From contig CANJLH010000003.1 of NCBI GenBank assembly GCA_947475415.1, forward strand, positions 290,020 through 354,019: 64,000 bases of DNA. The letters run 5' to 3'. Below, piece after piece: positions 50,797 to 59,788 of the stretch. The position numbers and the translations under genes were made by a program. The notes under the pieces were generated by a model that made no database searches, had not been told where the DNA came from, and was given only the letters and a program-made list of their open reading frames with translations. The DNA is from Caulobacteraceae bacterium. Lineage in GTDB: Bacteria; Pseudomonadota; Alphaproteobacteria; Caulobacterales; Caulobacteraceae. Positions within the stretch are counted from its first letter, which is position 1; every line of letters begins with the position of its first letter.

Positions 50797-51894
50797 TCAC
50801 CCCGGATGCAGCTCGTCGGTCACCCGCAAGCTGCGGGTTAGGATGGTGGCGAAAGCGCTGTAGCGGGCGCTGGCGGACTGGGGATGGGTGAACTCCAGTT
50901 TGGCGAAGCCGTGCTTGCGATTGTGGTAGGCGGCGGCGATCACCTTGCCGTTCTCCTCCCAGGTGATCTCCATGTCGTCATTGACCCGCGTGTAGCTGCG
51001 GTTGGAGACGCCCGGCCGGTCGGTGGTCTGCTTCTCGATGAAAGCGTCCCAAGCCTCGTCGCTCAGAGGCGGGCCAATGGCCACCACCAGGGCGGCCTGA
51101 CCGTCGACGCTGGTAAAACGCTTTTCCCCCGCCGGCGCAGCGCTGGCCCTCGGCAGCAGGGCGGCGGGATAGCCCGCCGTCCAGCCCAGCGCTGGTTCAC
51201 CCATGGCTGCCCAGCCGGCGGCTTTCTTGCGCTTGTCGGTCTCCTTGCGAAGCGTGGCCAGCTCCTCCTTGAGGATCAGGCCGCTGGCCGGGCGGCTCTT
51301 GCCGGCCTGCCATTCGGAGAGCGCCTGACGCTGCAGCCAGCCGACGGCGCCGTCGCCGTCATTGGAAAAGCCCGTCGCCGCCCCGTTCCACATCAGGATA
51401 TCGGAAAGCTCCACCCCGTTCACCGCGCCGGGCGGCGCCAGTTCGCCCAGTCCGGGCACCGGCCCCTTCACGATGGAGAGCTGCATGGGGCTTTCGCCGA
51501 TCTTCTTGCCCTCATCATCACTGAGGATCAGCCGCCCGGCCCCAGGCGAGGCGCCGCCGATGTCGGCGGCCAACGCCATCTTGCCGCTGGAGAGCGAGCC
51601 TGACAGGGCGCACTGGTTCTCGACGCAGGTTCCTTCAATCGTGTCCGCGCCCTCCCCGGGAGGCAGGGCCGCGAACCAACCGGCGACTGTGGAATGGAAG
51701 GGACCATCGCCGGGGGTGATCACGGCGTCGATCACGAACCGCGGGTTCATGCCGCCGATGGGATTGACCGCCTCGGCCACCACTCGCAGGACCCGTCCGC
51801 TCTCGGCGTCACCCAACGCCTGGGCCGCGGCGAGAGGCGCCGCGCTCACCAGCATTGCGCAGAGCGCCAGACTCCAGAGCCTACTGACCGTCAT
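50797..51894 (-). CDS. Secreted protein of unknown function
   Basis: A 365-residue protein with a clear Sec signal peptide (LWSLALCAMLVSAAPLAAAQA, cleavage near residue 22). The mature part contains FHSTVAGWFAALPPGEGADTIEGTCVENQCALSGSLSSGK with a likely disulfide pair, and a Lys/Arg-rich helix EELATLRKETDKRKKAAGWAA in mid-protein. The C-terminal part (NRSYTRVNDDMEITWEE) is strand-rich. I do not recognise the family; a periplasmic role is all that can be said. The ATG at 51894 has GAGGGG 4 nt upstream; another ATG lies 12 nt earlier. Confidence 0.7.
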   Translation of the reverse strand: MTVSRLWSLALCAMLVSAAPLAAAQALGDAESGRVLRVVAEAVNPIGGMNPRFVIDAVITPGDGPFHSTVAGWFAALPPGEGADTIEGTCVENQCALSGSLSSGKMALAADIGGASPGAGRLILSDDEGKKIGESPMQLSIVKGPVPGLGELAPPGAVNGVELSDILMWNGAATGFSNDGDGAVGWLQRQALSEWQAGKSRPASGLILKEELATLRKETDKRKKAAGWAAMGEPALGWTAGYPAALLPRASAAPAGEKRFTSVDGQAALVVAIGPPLSDEAWDAFIEKQTTDRPGVSNRSYTRVNDDMEITWEENGKVIAAAYHNRKHGFAKLEFTHPQSASARYSAFATILTRSLRVTDELHPG

Positions 51895-51962
51895 CGCGCC
51901 CCTCATTTGGTCGGCATAACGTTGATAGCATGCGTAAGCTGGCGCGCGAAGCCAAAGCAGGG

Positions 51963-52397
51963 CTAGTTGAGCTGCGGCTTCTTGGGCAAAACCGGCGGCG
52001 GCGGCGGCAGCGGCGCCACCGGCACCCCATCCTCCACCAGACCCTTCACTTCTGCTGGCGTCGCCTGACCATAGATACCGCGCTCTTCTGCGCGACCTTC
52101 GTGGATTGCGCGCGCCTCGGTGGCGAAGGCGTCACCGACGTCGTCGAAGTTCTCCTCGACGTGCCGGCGCACCCGGCCCATGGCCTCCATCATCACTTGG
52201 CGCATATTGGGTTCGGGTTTGGCCCTCTTCTTCGTCCCGGCCACGGCCGGGGCCATGATCTGCTTGCGCACTTCGGGCGAGCCGCATGCCGGGCACTGCA
52301 ACCGCCCCGCATCGCGCTGTGTTTCGAAGTCGTCAGAGGCGGCGAACCAGCCCTCGAATTCGTGGTCCAGGTCGCAGACGAGCGCGTAACGAATCAT
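51963..52397 (-). CDS. DUF1178 family protein
   Basis: A 144-residue protein with the DUF1178 start MIRYALVCDLDHEFEGWFAASDDFETQRDAGRLQCPACGS. Its two CxxC-like cysteine sets are reduced to one clear CPAC pair plus an upstream Cys, consistent with a small zinc-ribbon-like domain. The C-terminal half is charged and helical, ending in a proline-rich tail. Function unknown. Its ATG overlaps the nitrilase-family stop by 4 nt, part of the leftward cluster DUF1178-nit-grxC often seen together with comF in Alphaproteobacteria. Confidence 0.87.
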   Translation of the reverse strand: MIRYALVCDLDHEFEGWFAASDDFETQRDAGRLQCPACGSPEVRKQIMAPAVAGTKKRAKPEPNMRQVMMEAMGRVRRHVEENFDDVGDAFATEARAIHEGRAEERGIYGQATPAEVKGLVEDGVPVAPLPPPPPVLPKKPQLN

Positions 52398-53215
52398 GGC
52401 GGCGAAAAGGGCTGAGCGTTCTTCAGCGCCGGAATGGCGGCGCGGGCCTTGTCGACCTCGGCGAGGTCAAGGTCGGCCAGAAGCACGCCTGGCTCGTCGT
52501 GGTCAAGCCTTGCGATCACCTCGCCCCATGGCGCCACCACGGTGGAACGACCCCAGGTGCCGCGGCCGTCCTCGTGCATTCCGCCTTGCGCCGGGGCGAT
52601 GACATAGGCGCCTGTCTCAATGGCCCGGGCGCGCAGCAGAACCTCCCAGTGCGCCTCTCCGGTCGGGCGGGTGAAGGCGGCGGGGATGGTCAGCACCTGG
52701 GCCCCGGCGAGCGCCAGCGCCCGATAGAGGGCGGCGAAGCGGATATCGTAGCAGATGGAAAGCCCCAGCTTCACCTCGCCCGCCTGTGCCGCCACGGCGC
52801 GGTCGCCCGGTTCATAGGTCTCAGACTCGCGGGCCCGTTCGCCATTGGGCAGGTCAACGTCGAACATGTGCAGCTTGTCGTAGGTCGCGGTGATCATCCC
52901 GGCCGGCGAAATCAGCGCGCTGCGGTTGGCGGCCTTTCCGTCGCTTCGACGGACCATGGCCGAGCCGATCAGGATCCAGACGCCAAGGTCCGCCGCCGCC
53001 TGGCGCAAGCCCGCCACCACCGGATCGGCCTCCAGAGACTGCAGCAGGGGCGCGAGCACGGCCTTCTTCCGCTGCAGCAGATTGGTGCCTTCCGGCGTCG
53101 CGACCAGTCGCGCCCCGCCGGCGGCCGCCTCGCGCACCAGCGGCAGCACATGGGTCAGGGCCGCCGCCTGGCTGGCGGGGGTCCGGGTTTGAATCAGGCC
53201 GACGCGCAAGGGCAT
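52394..53215 (-). CDS. Carbon-nitrogen hydrolase (nitrilase superfamily, Nit2/omega-amidase-like)
   Basis: A 273-residue amidase. The Glu-Lys-Cys triad is visible as Glu in VATPEGTNLL, Lys in YDKLHMFDVD and Cys in LGLSICYDIRF. Length and the DKLHMFDVDLPNGERARESETY segment match the Nit1/Nit2 branch, which hydrolyses deaminated glutathione or omega-amides of 2-oxoacids. The position next to a glutaredoxin gene fits glutathione repair. It sits 4 nt from grxC and overlaps the DUF1178 gene. Confidence 0.88.
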   Translation of the reverse strand: MPLRVGLIQTRTPASQAAALTHVLPLVREAAAGGARLVATPEGTNLLQRKKAVLAPLLQSLEADPVVAGLRQAAADLGVWILIGSAMVRRSDGKAANRSALISPAGMITATYDKLHMFDVDLPNGERARESETYEPGDRAVAAQAGEVKLGLSICYDIRFAALYRALALAGAQVLTIPAAFTRPTGEAHWEVLLRARAIETGAYVIAPAQGGMHEDGRGTWGRSTVVAPWGEVIARLDHDEPGVLLADLDLAEVDKARAAIPALKNAQPFSPP

Positions 53216-53219
53216 GGGT

Positions 53220-53480
53220 TCAGGCCGCCTCGCTCAGCAGGGCGTCGAGTTGGCCCGCCATCTCCAGGTCCATCATGTCGTCACAGCCGCCGATGTGGCG
53301 ATCGCCGATGAAGATCTGCGGATAGGTGGTGCGGCCCGATCGGCCGATCATCTCATCGCGCAGGGCCGGATCGAAGGCGGCTTCGATCTCCTGATAGTCC
53401 ACGCCCTTGTCGTCCAACAGCGCCTTGGCGCGGATGCAGTAGGGGCAGTAGGGCTTGGTGTAGATGGTGATCGCGGGCAT
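53220..53480 (-). CDS. grxC: Glutaredoxin 3
   Basis: An 86-residue thioredoxin-fold protein with the dithiol active site CPYC at residues 11-14, the cis-proline TYPQIFIGDRHIGGCDDM, and the GG kink. These are typical of class I glutaredoxin GrxC, which reduces disulfides with glutathione and serves ribonucleotide reductase among others. First gene of the leftward grxC-nit-DUF1178 set. Start ATG at 53480. Confidence 0.93.
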   Translation of the reverse strand: MPAITIYTKPYCPYCIRAKALLDDKGVDYQEIEAAFDPALRDEMIGRSGRTTYPQIFIGDRHIGGCDDMMDLEMAGQLDALLSEAA

Positions 53481-53516
53481 GGGCTCTTGGGGACGGATTG
53501 CGGCGTACAGGAACCA

Positions 53517-54251
53517 TCATATGGTTCGGTTGGCTAATTCTTTAACCCGCGCCACCACTGCGACATCTACGCCGACCGCGCCAGCGGCCTTCAGCGCCCG
53601 GGCGCAGCCCTCGGCGGTAGCGCCGGTGGTGAACACATCGTCGATCAGCAGCACCCGCTTGCCCGCAACCTGGCCAGCTCGCGCCGGCGGGACAGCGAAG
53701 GCGGCCGCCACGTTGCGCCGGCGGCCCCCGCCGGACTTGCCGCCCTGGCTTTCGGTGGCGCGCACCCGCACCAGCGCGTCGGGGCGATAGCGAACGCCGC
53801 TCAGCCGAGCCAGGGGCCGAGCGATCTCGGCGGCCTGGTTGTAGCGGCGCGCAAACAGCCGGGACCGATGCAGCGGCACGGGCGCGATCACATCGGCGGT
53901 TTCCAGCAGGGGCGCCGCAGCCCTGGCGATCCATCGGGCAAGCAACGGCGCCAGGTCGGGACGGTCGGCGTGCTTGAGCATCAGGATCGGATCGCGGGAC
54001 GCATCATCGTAAAGACAGGCCGCCCGCGCCCGGTCAAAGGCGCGCGTCCGCGCCGCACAGGCGGGACAGCGCACCCCTGGTCCCATGTCGAACTCGAAGG
54101 CGATCCCGCAGCCGTCGCAGACCGGTCCGTCAAGGAAGGTGATCTTCATCCAGGCCTCCGCCGACAGCCCTCCGGCGCTGTGGCCGACACCGCCGTCGAT
54201 GGACCGGGGTGGAAAAAACAGGTCCAGCGCCGCGCGCCCCGTCGCCTTCAT
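53517..54251 (-). CDS. comF: ComF family protein (phosphoribosyltransferase-like)
   Basis: A 244-residue ComF. The N-terminal zinc finger is formed by CDGCG and CPACAA; the C-terminal PRTase motif is VLLIDDVFTTGATAEGCARALKAAG. In naturally competent bacteria ComF helps import DNA strands; in others the role is less clear. The chosen start at 54251 (MKATGRAALDLFFPP) is the ATG nearest to the family's usual start; the frame is open 30 codons upstream, overlapping the divergent methyltransferase. It is 36 nt upstream of grxC on the same strand. Confidence 0.88.
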   Translation of the reverse strand: MKATGRAALDLFFPPRSIDGGVGHSAGGLSAEAWMKITFLDGPVCDGCGIAFEFDMGPGVRCPACAARTRAFDRARAACLYDDASRDPILMLKHADRPDLAPLLARWIARAAAPLLETADVIAPVPLHRSRLFARRYNQAAEIARPLARLSGVRYRPDALVRVRATESQGGKSGGGRRRNVAAAFAVPPARAGQVAGKRVLLIDDVFTTGATAEGCARALKAAGAVGVDVAVVARVKELANRTI

Positions 54252-54287
54252 GCGCGGTCCGGGTTTCCATGCCGCGCGCCAGTGTCC

Positions 54288-55211
54288 ATGCTGCACGCTC
54301 AAATGCCCGCCCCGCCCCACCTCTTCGACCGCGCCCTGCACAGGAAGCGCCTGGATCGCGCCGCCATCGGCTACCTGGCCGCTGACTTCCTGAAGCGCCG
54401 CGCCGCGGAAGACGTCGTCCTGCGCCTGGAACCCATAATGCGCGCGTTCCCGCGCGCGGTCGACCTCTCTGCCCGCACCGGGGCCTTCCGCGAGGCCATG
54501 GCGGCGAGCGATCTCGCTCAGCGCATAGGGTTTCTAGCGGAAACGGACCTGTCAGCGGCAATGCTGGCCGGGCGCGGCGGCCCCCGGCTGGTGGCCGACG
54601 AGGAACGCCTGCCTTTTGCGCCGCAGAGCCTGGACCTGGTTGTCTCGACGCTGGGCCTGCACTGGACCAACGATGTGGTCGGCGTCCTGATCCAGGCGCG
54701 GCTGGCGCTGAAACCCGACGGCCTGTTCGTGGGCGCCTTCCTGGCCGGCGAGACCCTCACTGAACTTCGCCAGTCGCTGATCGCCGCCGAGGCCGAACTC
54801 ACCGGCGGCGCCGGCCAGCGTGTGTCGCCCTTCGCTGATCCCGCCGATGGCGCCAGCCTGCTGCAACGGGCGGGCTTCGCCTTGCCGGTGGCCGACGTGG
54901 ATCGGGTGCGCGTGCGCTACGCCCATCCGCTGAAGCTGCTGAGCGATTTGCGGGCCATGGGCGAAACCGCTGTGATGGCTGACCGCCATCCCCGCAAGCT
55001 GACCCGTTCGGTCCTGGCGCGGGCCTGCGAGATCTACCTTGAACGCTTCGCCGAGGCCGACGGGCGCATAGCCGCCACCTTTGAAATTCTCACCCTCACC
55101 GGTTGGGCGCCCCACGAAAGCCAGCAGACGCCGCTCAAGCCCGGCTCTGCCAAGATGCGACTGGCCGACGCCCTGGGGACGGTGGAGCATCGCCTGCCCC
55201 GGGAGCGCTGA
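54288..55211 (+). CDS. Class I SAM-dependent methyltransferase (BioC/NDUFAF5-like)
   Basis: About 307 residues: FDRALHRKRLDRAA at the start, the SAM motif AVDLSARTGAFREAM (Gly of DLGxRTG is Ser), and LPFAPQSLDLVVSTLGLHWTNDV, the LHWxND signature of BioC and the complex I assembly factor NDUFAF5. A role in complex I assembly or pimeloyl methylation is possible; nearby genes give no direct clue. Start uncertain between 54288 and 54303. Divergent from comF with 36 nt between them. Confidence 0.82.
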   Translation: MLHAQMPAPPHLFDRALHRKRLDRAAIGYLAADFLKRRAAEDVVLRLEPIMRAFPRAVDLSARTGAFREAMAASDLAQRIGFLAETDLSAAMLAGRGGPRLVADEERLPFAPQSLDLVVSTLGLHWTNDVVGVLIQARLALKPDGLFVGAFLAGETLTELRQSLIAAEAELTGGAGQRVSPFADPADGASLLQRAGFALPVADVDRVRVRYAHPLKLLSDLRAMGETAVMADRHPRKLTRSVLARACEIYLERFAEADGRIAATFEILTLTGWAPHESQQTPLKPGSAKMRLADALGTVEHRLPRER

Positions 55212-55248
55212 GCCGCGCTCATTAACGGCCCCTCAGCCCTTGTGGGCG

Positions 55249-56121
55249 ATGCTGGCGGCCATGGACCTTTCGGCGCACCTGATCGGCATCGGCAGGCAGA
55301 GCCTGGAGTTGGCGGCCATCGCCGTCTGGTTCTTCCTGCTGGCCTTCGTCGTAAAGCGCGACCGCGCCCTCTCCGACGCCCGCGCCGCCGCCGGCCAAAT
55401 CCGCATCAACCTGGTGCTCACCGCCGTCGACATGGCCCTTGTGGCGCCTCTGGTGGCCCTGATCATCACCGCCGCCGTGGGCCAGATGCAGCGGCTGGGC
55501 CTGACGGCGCCCAGCGGTCCCCTGTGGCGCGCCCTGGGCCCCATCGGAACCGGCGGCGTGGTGAGCGTGCTGGCCGACTTCGCCGGCTATTGGCGCCATC
55601 GCCTGCAGCACACTGCGCTCCTGTGGCCCGCCCACGCAGTTCATCACTCTGACACCCATCTCACCTGGTTCAGCCTTGGGCGCATGCATCCCATCGACCG
55701 GCTGGGGACGATGCTGGATGTCCTGGTCCTGGCGGCGTTGGGCTGTCCGGTCTGGGCGATCACCACCGCGGTGCTGGCGCGCAGCTACTATGGCTACCTC
55801 GTCCACGCCGACCTGCCCTGGACGTTCGGCAGGCTCGCCCTGGTGTTTAATCCGCCCGCCGCCCACCGCTGGCACCACGCCCGCGACATCGAAGGAAGCG
55901 GCGTCAATTTCGCCACCCTGTTCTCGGTGTTCGACCGCGCCTTCGGCACCTGGCGGTTGCCGGGTCCCTGCGACGCCCCCCTGGGCGTGGCCGAAGACAT
56001 GGGCCGAGGCGCGCTCGGCCAGTATCTGCATCCCCTGCGGACCTGGGCCGCGGCGATCGCAGCTCAGAGCAGGTCGCGCAGCCAGGCGACCAACGGCGCA
56101 TCCGCCGGCGGCATCGGATAA
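55249..56121 (+). CDS. Sterol desaturase/fatty acid hydroxylase superfamily protein
   Basis: A 290-residue membrane di-iron protein. Four hydrophobic segments surround three His clusters: HRLQH in YWRHRLQH, HAVHHSD and HRWHHARD. The spacing matches the fatty acid hydroxylase superfamily. These enzymes hydroxylate or desaturate sterols, hopanoids, carotenoids or sphingoid bases. Sphingolipid hydroxylation is an appealing option given the ceramide locus 30 kb away, but unproved. The gene end overlaps mutT by 58 nt, tail to tail. Start at 55249; 55261 also possible. Confidence 0.82.
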   Translation: MLAAMDLSAHLIGIGRQSLELAAIAVWFFLLAFVVKRDRALSDARAAAGQIRINLVLTAVDMALVAPLVALIITAAVGQMQRLGLTAPSGPLWRALGPIGTGGVVSVLADFAGYWRHRLQHTALLWPAHAVHHSDTHLTWFSLGRMHPIDRLGTMLDVLVLAALGCPVWAITTAVLARSYYGYLVHADLPWTFGRLALVFNPPAAHRWHHARDIEGSGVNFATLFSVFDRAFGTWRLPGPCDAPLGVAEDMGRGALGQYLHPLRTWAAAIAAQSRSRSQATNGASAGGIG

Positions 56122-56474
56122 TCGCCCAGCCGGTCGGGCTTCACCCAGGCGGTCGCCTGATGCTCATGGGCGATGATCGTCCCGCTCCACCGGCGCACCA
56201 GATAAAGCGGCATCAGCAGATGGAACGTCTCATAGGCGTGGCTGGCGAACACGAAGGGCGCCAGGCAGGCCTGCGTCACCTCGATCCCAAGCTCTTCATT
56301 CAGTTCGCGGATCAGGCAGGCTTCCGGCGTTTCGCCCGCCTCCACCTTGCCGCCGGGAAACTCCCACAGACCGGCCAGAGCCTTTCCTTGCGGCCGCTGA
56401 CAGATCAGCACCCGGCCGTCCACATCCACCAGGGCGGCGGCGGCGACCAGCAGCATGGGCTTGGGCTCGGACAT
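56064..56474 (-). CDS. mutT: Nudix hydrolase, MutT-type
   Basis: A 136-residue Nudix protein with the complete box GGKVEAGETPEACLIRELNEELGI. LICQRPQGKALAGLWEFPGG and the C-terminal WVKPDRLGDYPMPPADAPLV are as in the 8-oxo-dGTP pyrophosphatase MutT. It removes oxidised nucleotides to prevent A:T to C:G changes. The start at 56474 (MSEPKPMLLV) gives the normal MutT length; upstream residues look non-coding. Confidence 0.87.
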   Translation of the reverse strand: MSEPKPMLLVAAAALVDVDGRVLICQRPQGKALAGLWEFPGGKVEAGETPEACLIRELNEELGIEVTQACLAPFVFASHAYETFHLLMPLYLVRRWSGTIIAHEHQATAWVKPDRLGDYPMPPADAPLVAWLRDLL

Positions 56475-56680
56475 CGCCTGTGGATGGCGAGGTTGGACGG
56501 GGATGGCAAGGACGTTCTCGTCGGGTAACATATTACCGCATTTCTGCCCAATTCCAAGGTGCATGGGATTGATCCTCGAAAAATTGAACCCCAGGGCCGA
56601 TTTTCACTCCCCGGAGCCTGCCGCCCTGGACGCCGCCGCTCATCCCGGCGACAACGGCGGGCCAGTCCGGGGACCTCGCC

Positions 56681-57934
56681 ATGTCGCGCCGCTTCACCAG
56701 TTTCCTGATCATCGCCATGCTGGCCGGCATCGCCGTCGGCTGGGCCTGCAACCACTACCTCAGCGCCGACCAGGGCAAGGCGGTGGCGGCCAATCTGTCG
56801 ATCATCACCGATGTCTTCCTGCGGTTGATCAAGATGATCATCGCGCCCCTGGTGTTCACCACCCTGGTGGCGGGCATCGCCCACATGGAGGACGCCGCAG
56901 CCATCGGCCGGGTGGGGGTAAAGACCATGGGCTGGTTCATCGGCGCCTCGATCTTCTCCCTGACGCTCGGACTGATCATGGTCCACCTGCTGAAGCCCGG
57001 GACCGGCCTCAACCTCTCCCTGCCCGACGCGGCCGGAGCGGCGGGAACGGCGGTGGACATGAGCAAGTTCACCTTAAAGGAGTTTGTCACCCACCTGGTG
57101 CCGCGCTCGATCATCGAGGCCATGGCCAACAATGAGATCCTGCAGATCGTGGTGTTCTCGATCTTCGTCGGCACCGCGGTCTCGGCGGTGGAGCACCGCG
57201 CGCCGCAGGTGATGGCGGTGGTCGACCAGACCGCGGCGATCATGCTGAAGGTCACCGGCTATGTGATGAAGACCGCGCCGCTGGCGATCTTCGCCGCGCT
57301 CGCCTCCACCATCACCACCCAGGGTCTGGAGATCCTGGGGACCTATGCGAAGTTCGTGGGCGGGTTCTACCTGTCGCTGGGGCTGCTGTGGGCGGCGCTG
57401 ATCGGCGCCTGTGTGCTGATCGTGGGACCGCGGGCGCTGAAGCTGATCGCCGCCATCCGCCAGCCGACGCTGCTGGCCTTCTCCACCGCCTCGTCGGAAG
57501 CCGCCTATCCGCGCACGCTCGAAGAGCTACAGCGGTTCGGCATTTCGCGCCGGGTGGCCAGCTTCGTGCTGCCGCTGGGCTATTCGTTCAATCTGGACGG
57601 TTCGATGATGTACTGCACCTTCGCGACCCTGTTCATCGCCCAGGTCTATGGTGTGCATCTGACCGTCGCTCAGCAGATCACCATGCTGCTGCTGCTGATG
57701 GTGACGTCAAAGGGGATGGCCGGGGTACCGCGCGCCTCACTGGTGGTGATCGCCGCGACCCTTTCCTATTTCAAGCTGCCGGAGGCCGGCCTCCTGCTGA
57801 TCCTGGCGGTGGATCACCTGCTGGACATGGGCCGTTCGGCCACCAATGTGGTGGGCAACTCCGTGGCCGCCGCCGTGGTGGCCAAGTGGGAGGGACAGAT
57901 CACTGACCCCGAGGCCGAACCCGTCGCCGCCTGA
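56681..57934 (+). CDS. Dicarboxylate/amino acid:cation symporter (DAACS)
   Basis: A 417-residue transporter of the GltP/DctA family: a membrane protein with KMIIAPLVFTTLVAGI, the serine-rich hairpin FSTASSEAAYPRTLEEL, and GYSFNLDGSMMYC (NxDGT-like cation site), then TSKGMAGVPRASLVVI. It imports C4-dicarboxylates or glutamate with protons or sodium. Single gene; a stem-loop at 57972-57990 follows. Confidence 0.9.
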   Translation: MSRRFTSFLIIAMLAGIAVGWACNHYLSADQGKAVAANLSIITDVFLRLIKMIIAPLVFTTLVAGIAHMEDAAAIGRVGVKTMGWFIGASIFSLTLGLIMVHLLKPGTGLNLSLPDAAGAAGTAVDMSKFTLKEFVTHLVPRSIIEAMANNEILQIVVFSIFVGTAVSAVEHRAPQVMAVVDQTAAIMLKVTGYVMKTAPLAIFAALASTITTQGLEILGTYAKFVGGFYLSLGLLWAALIGACVLIVGPRALKLIAAIRQPTLLAFSTASSEAAYPRTLEELQRFGISRRVASFVLPLGYSFNLDGSMMYCTFATLFIAQVYGVHLTVAQQITMLLLLMVTSKGMAGVPRASLVVIAATLSYFKLPEAGLLLILAVDHLLDMGRSATNVVGNSVAAAVVAKWEGQITDPEAEPVAA

Positions 57935-57971
57935 CCCTTCCGCCGCGGTGAGGCCGTTCCCATATTCCGGA

Positions 57972-57990
57972 CGGGGCGGCCTACGCCCCG
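57972..57990 (+). terminator. Stem-loop after symporter gene
   Basis: CGGGGCG (57972-57978) and CGCCCCG (57984-57990) form a 7-bp GC stem with a 5-nt loop, 38 nt after the symporter stop. No T-run follows, so it may be a weak or Rho-assisted terminator. Confidence 0.4.
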
Positions 57991-58019
57991 GACAGAGAGG
58001 ACCTTTAGTCTAGCCCCCC

Positions 58020-58946
58020 ATGCGCAACCACCTACGCACCTTCATGCTGCTGGCCGCGCTCACCGCGCTGTTCGTCGGCGCGGGTTTCATGATCGGCGGG
58101 ACCGCCGGCATGGCGATCGCCCTGGTGATGGCGATTGCGATGAACGCCTTCAGTTACTGGAATTCCGACCGGATCGTGCTGTCGATCTATCGCGCCCAGC
58201 CGGTGGACGAGACCCACCAGCAGGCGATGATCCGCAACTATGTCAGCGACGTACACGCCCTGGCCGACGGCGCGGGTCTGCCCCGCCCGAAGGTCTATGT
58301 CATGCAGAACGACCAGCCCAACGCCTTCGCCACCGGCCGTGACCCGCATCACGCCGCGGTCGCCGCCACGACGGGCCTCCTTACCATGCTCGACCGGCGC
58401 GAGATCCGAGGCGTGATGGCCCATGAACTGGCGCATGTGAAACATCGCGACACCCTTACCATGACGGTCACCGCCACCATCGCCGGCGCCATCTCCATGC
58501 TGGCCAACATCGGCTTCTTCTTCGGCGGCGACCGCGACCGGTCGATGGGCTGGGTCGGCTCACTGTTGCTGATGATCCTTGGCCCTATCGCCGCAGCCCT
58601 GGTGCAGATGGCGATCAGCCGCGGCCGCGAATATGAGGCCGACCGGGGTGGAGCCGAAATCTGCGGGGATCCGGGAGCCCTGGCCTCGGCGCTGGAAAAG
58701 ATCGAGGCCTACGCCCGCGGAACCCCCAACATGGACGCCGAGCGCAATCCGGCCACCAGCCACATGTTCATCATCAACCCCCTGTCGGGCCAGGGCGCCG
58801 ACAACCTTTTCTCCACCCATCCGGCCACCGCCAACCGGGTGGCGGCCTTGTTGGCGATGCGCGGCGGCGGCGGTCCGGCCCCTTCGGCGCGGCCGAGCGC
58901 CACGGCGGTTCCCCTCACAGGCGAGCCGCGTGGCCCCTGGGGTTGA
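58020..58946 (+). CDS. htpX: HtpX family zinc metalloprotease
   Basis: A 308-residue membrane protease with the zinc motif HELAH in [12 protein letters not shown] near residue 136 and the third ligand in [15 protein letters not shown] near 203. Two N-terminal membrane segments and two after the HELAH are as in HtpX, which degrades misfolded inner-membrane proteins with FtsH. The C-terminus is extended by a low-complexity tail of about 25 residues. Single gene upstream of aqpZ, 86 nt apart. Confidence 0.92.
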   Translation: MRNHLRTFMLLAALTALFVGAGFMIGGTAGMAIALVMAIAMNAFSYWNSDRIVLSIYRAQPVDETHQQAMIRNYVSDVHALADGAGLPRPKVYVMQNDQPNAFATGRDPHHAAVAATTGLLTMLDRREIRGVMAHELAHVKHRDTLTMTVTATIAGAISMLANIGFFFGGDRDRSMGWVGSLLLMILGPIAAALVQMAISRGREYEADRGGAEICGDPGALASALEKIEAYARGTPNMDAERNPATSHMFIINPLSGQGADNLFSTHPATANRVAALLAMRGGGGPAPSARPSATAVPLTGEPRGPWG

Positions 58947-59032
58947 GCCGGGGTTGACAACGACGGCCGCCCAAGGTCGCCTGCCCTGCACAAGGGGCGC
59001 TTAGCCTCGGATCGTCACAGGGAGGCTGCGAC

Positions 59033-59740
59033 ATGGTTTCAATCCAAAAGCGTCTGGTGGCCGAGTTGTTCGGCACCTTCTGGCTGGTGTTCGGCGGTTG
59101 CGGCAGCGCGGTCCTGGCCGCGGGCTTTCCCGACCTGGGCATAGGCTTCGTCGGCGTCAGCCTGGCCTTCGGGCTCACCGTCCTGACCATGGCTTACGCC
59201 ATCGGCCATATCTCCGGCTGCCATCTAAACCCGGCTGTGACCGTGGGTCTGTGGGCCGGCGGCCGGTTCCCGGCCAAGGACATCGTCCCCTACATCGTGG
59301 CCCAGGTCGTGGGCGCGATCGCGGCGTCCTTCGTCATCTATCTGATCGCCAGCGGTAAGGCCGGCTATACGGTGGCCCCCAACGGCCTGGCGGTGAACGG
59401 CTACGGCGCGCTGTCGCCAGACGGCTATTCCCTGCAATCGGGCCTGATCGCCGAGGTGCTGCTGACCTTCGTGTTCTTGATGGTGATCCTGGGCGCCACC
59501 GACACCCGCGCCCCGGCCGGCTTCGCCCCCATCGCCATCGGCCTGGCGTTGACCCTCATCCACCTGATCTCGATCCCGGTGACCAACACCTCGGTCAATC
59601 CGGCCCGCTCGACGGGCCCCGCGATCATGGTCGGCGGCATGGCCCTCCAGCAGCTGTGGCTGTTCTGGCTGGCCCCGTTGGTGGGCGCCTTCTTGGCCGG
59701 CCACGCCTACAAGTGGCTGGGGGGTGAGAAGAAGGCGTAG
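59033..59740 (+). CDS. aqpZ: Aquaporin Z
   Basis: A 235-residue water channel with six membrane segments and the two NPA boxes, HLNPAVTVG near residue 66 and [10 protein letters not shown] near 187. [15 protein letters not shown] is AqpZ-type, and the narrow-pore residues seem those of a water rather than glycerol channel. RBS AGGGAGG about 9 nt before the ATG. Followed by a bidirectional stem-loop. Confidence 0.92.
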   Translation: MVSIQKRLVAELFGTFWLVFGGCGSAVLAAGFPDLGIGFVGVSLAFGLTVLTMAYAIGHISGCHLNPAVTVGLWAGGRFPAKDIVPYIVAQVVGAIAASFVIYLIASGKAGYTVAPNGLAVNGYGALSPDGYSLQSGLIAEVLLTFVFLMVILGATDTRAPAGFAPIAIGLALTLIHLISIPVTNTSVNPARSTGPAIMVGGMALQQLWLFWLAPLVGAFLAGHAYKWLGGEKKA

Positions 59741-59757
59741 GGCGGCGGTTCCGGCTT

Positions 59758-59779
59758 CCCCATTCAGCGATGAATGGGG
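59758..59779. terminator. Bidirectional stem-loop between aqpZ and nrdB
   Basis: The arms CCCCATTC (59758-59765) and GAATGGGG (59772-59779) pair perfectly over a 6-nt loop in the 48-nt gap of two convergent genes. The outer TT and AA could extend the stem past a one-base bulge. Confidence 0.6.
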
Positions 59780-59788
59780 GAATCGCCC

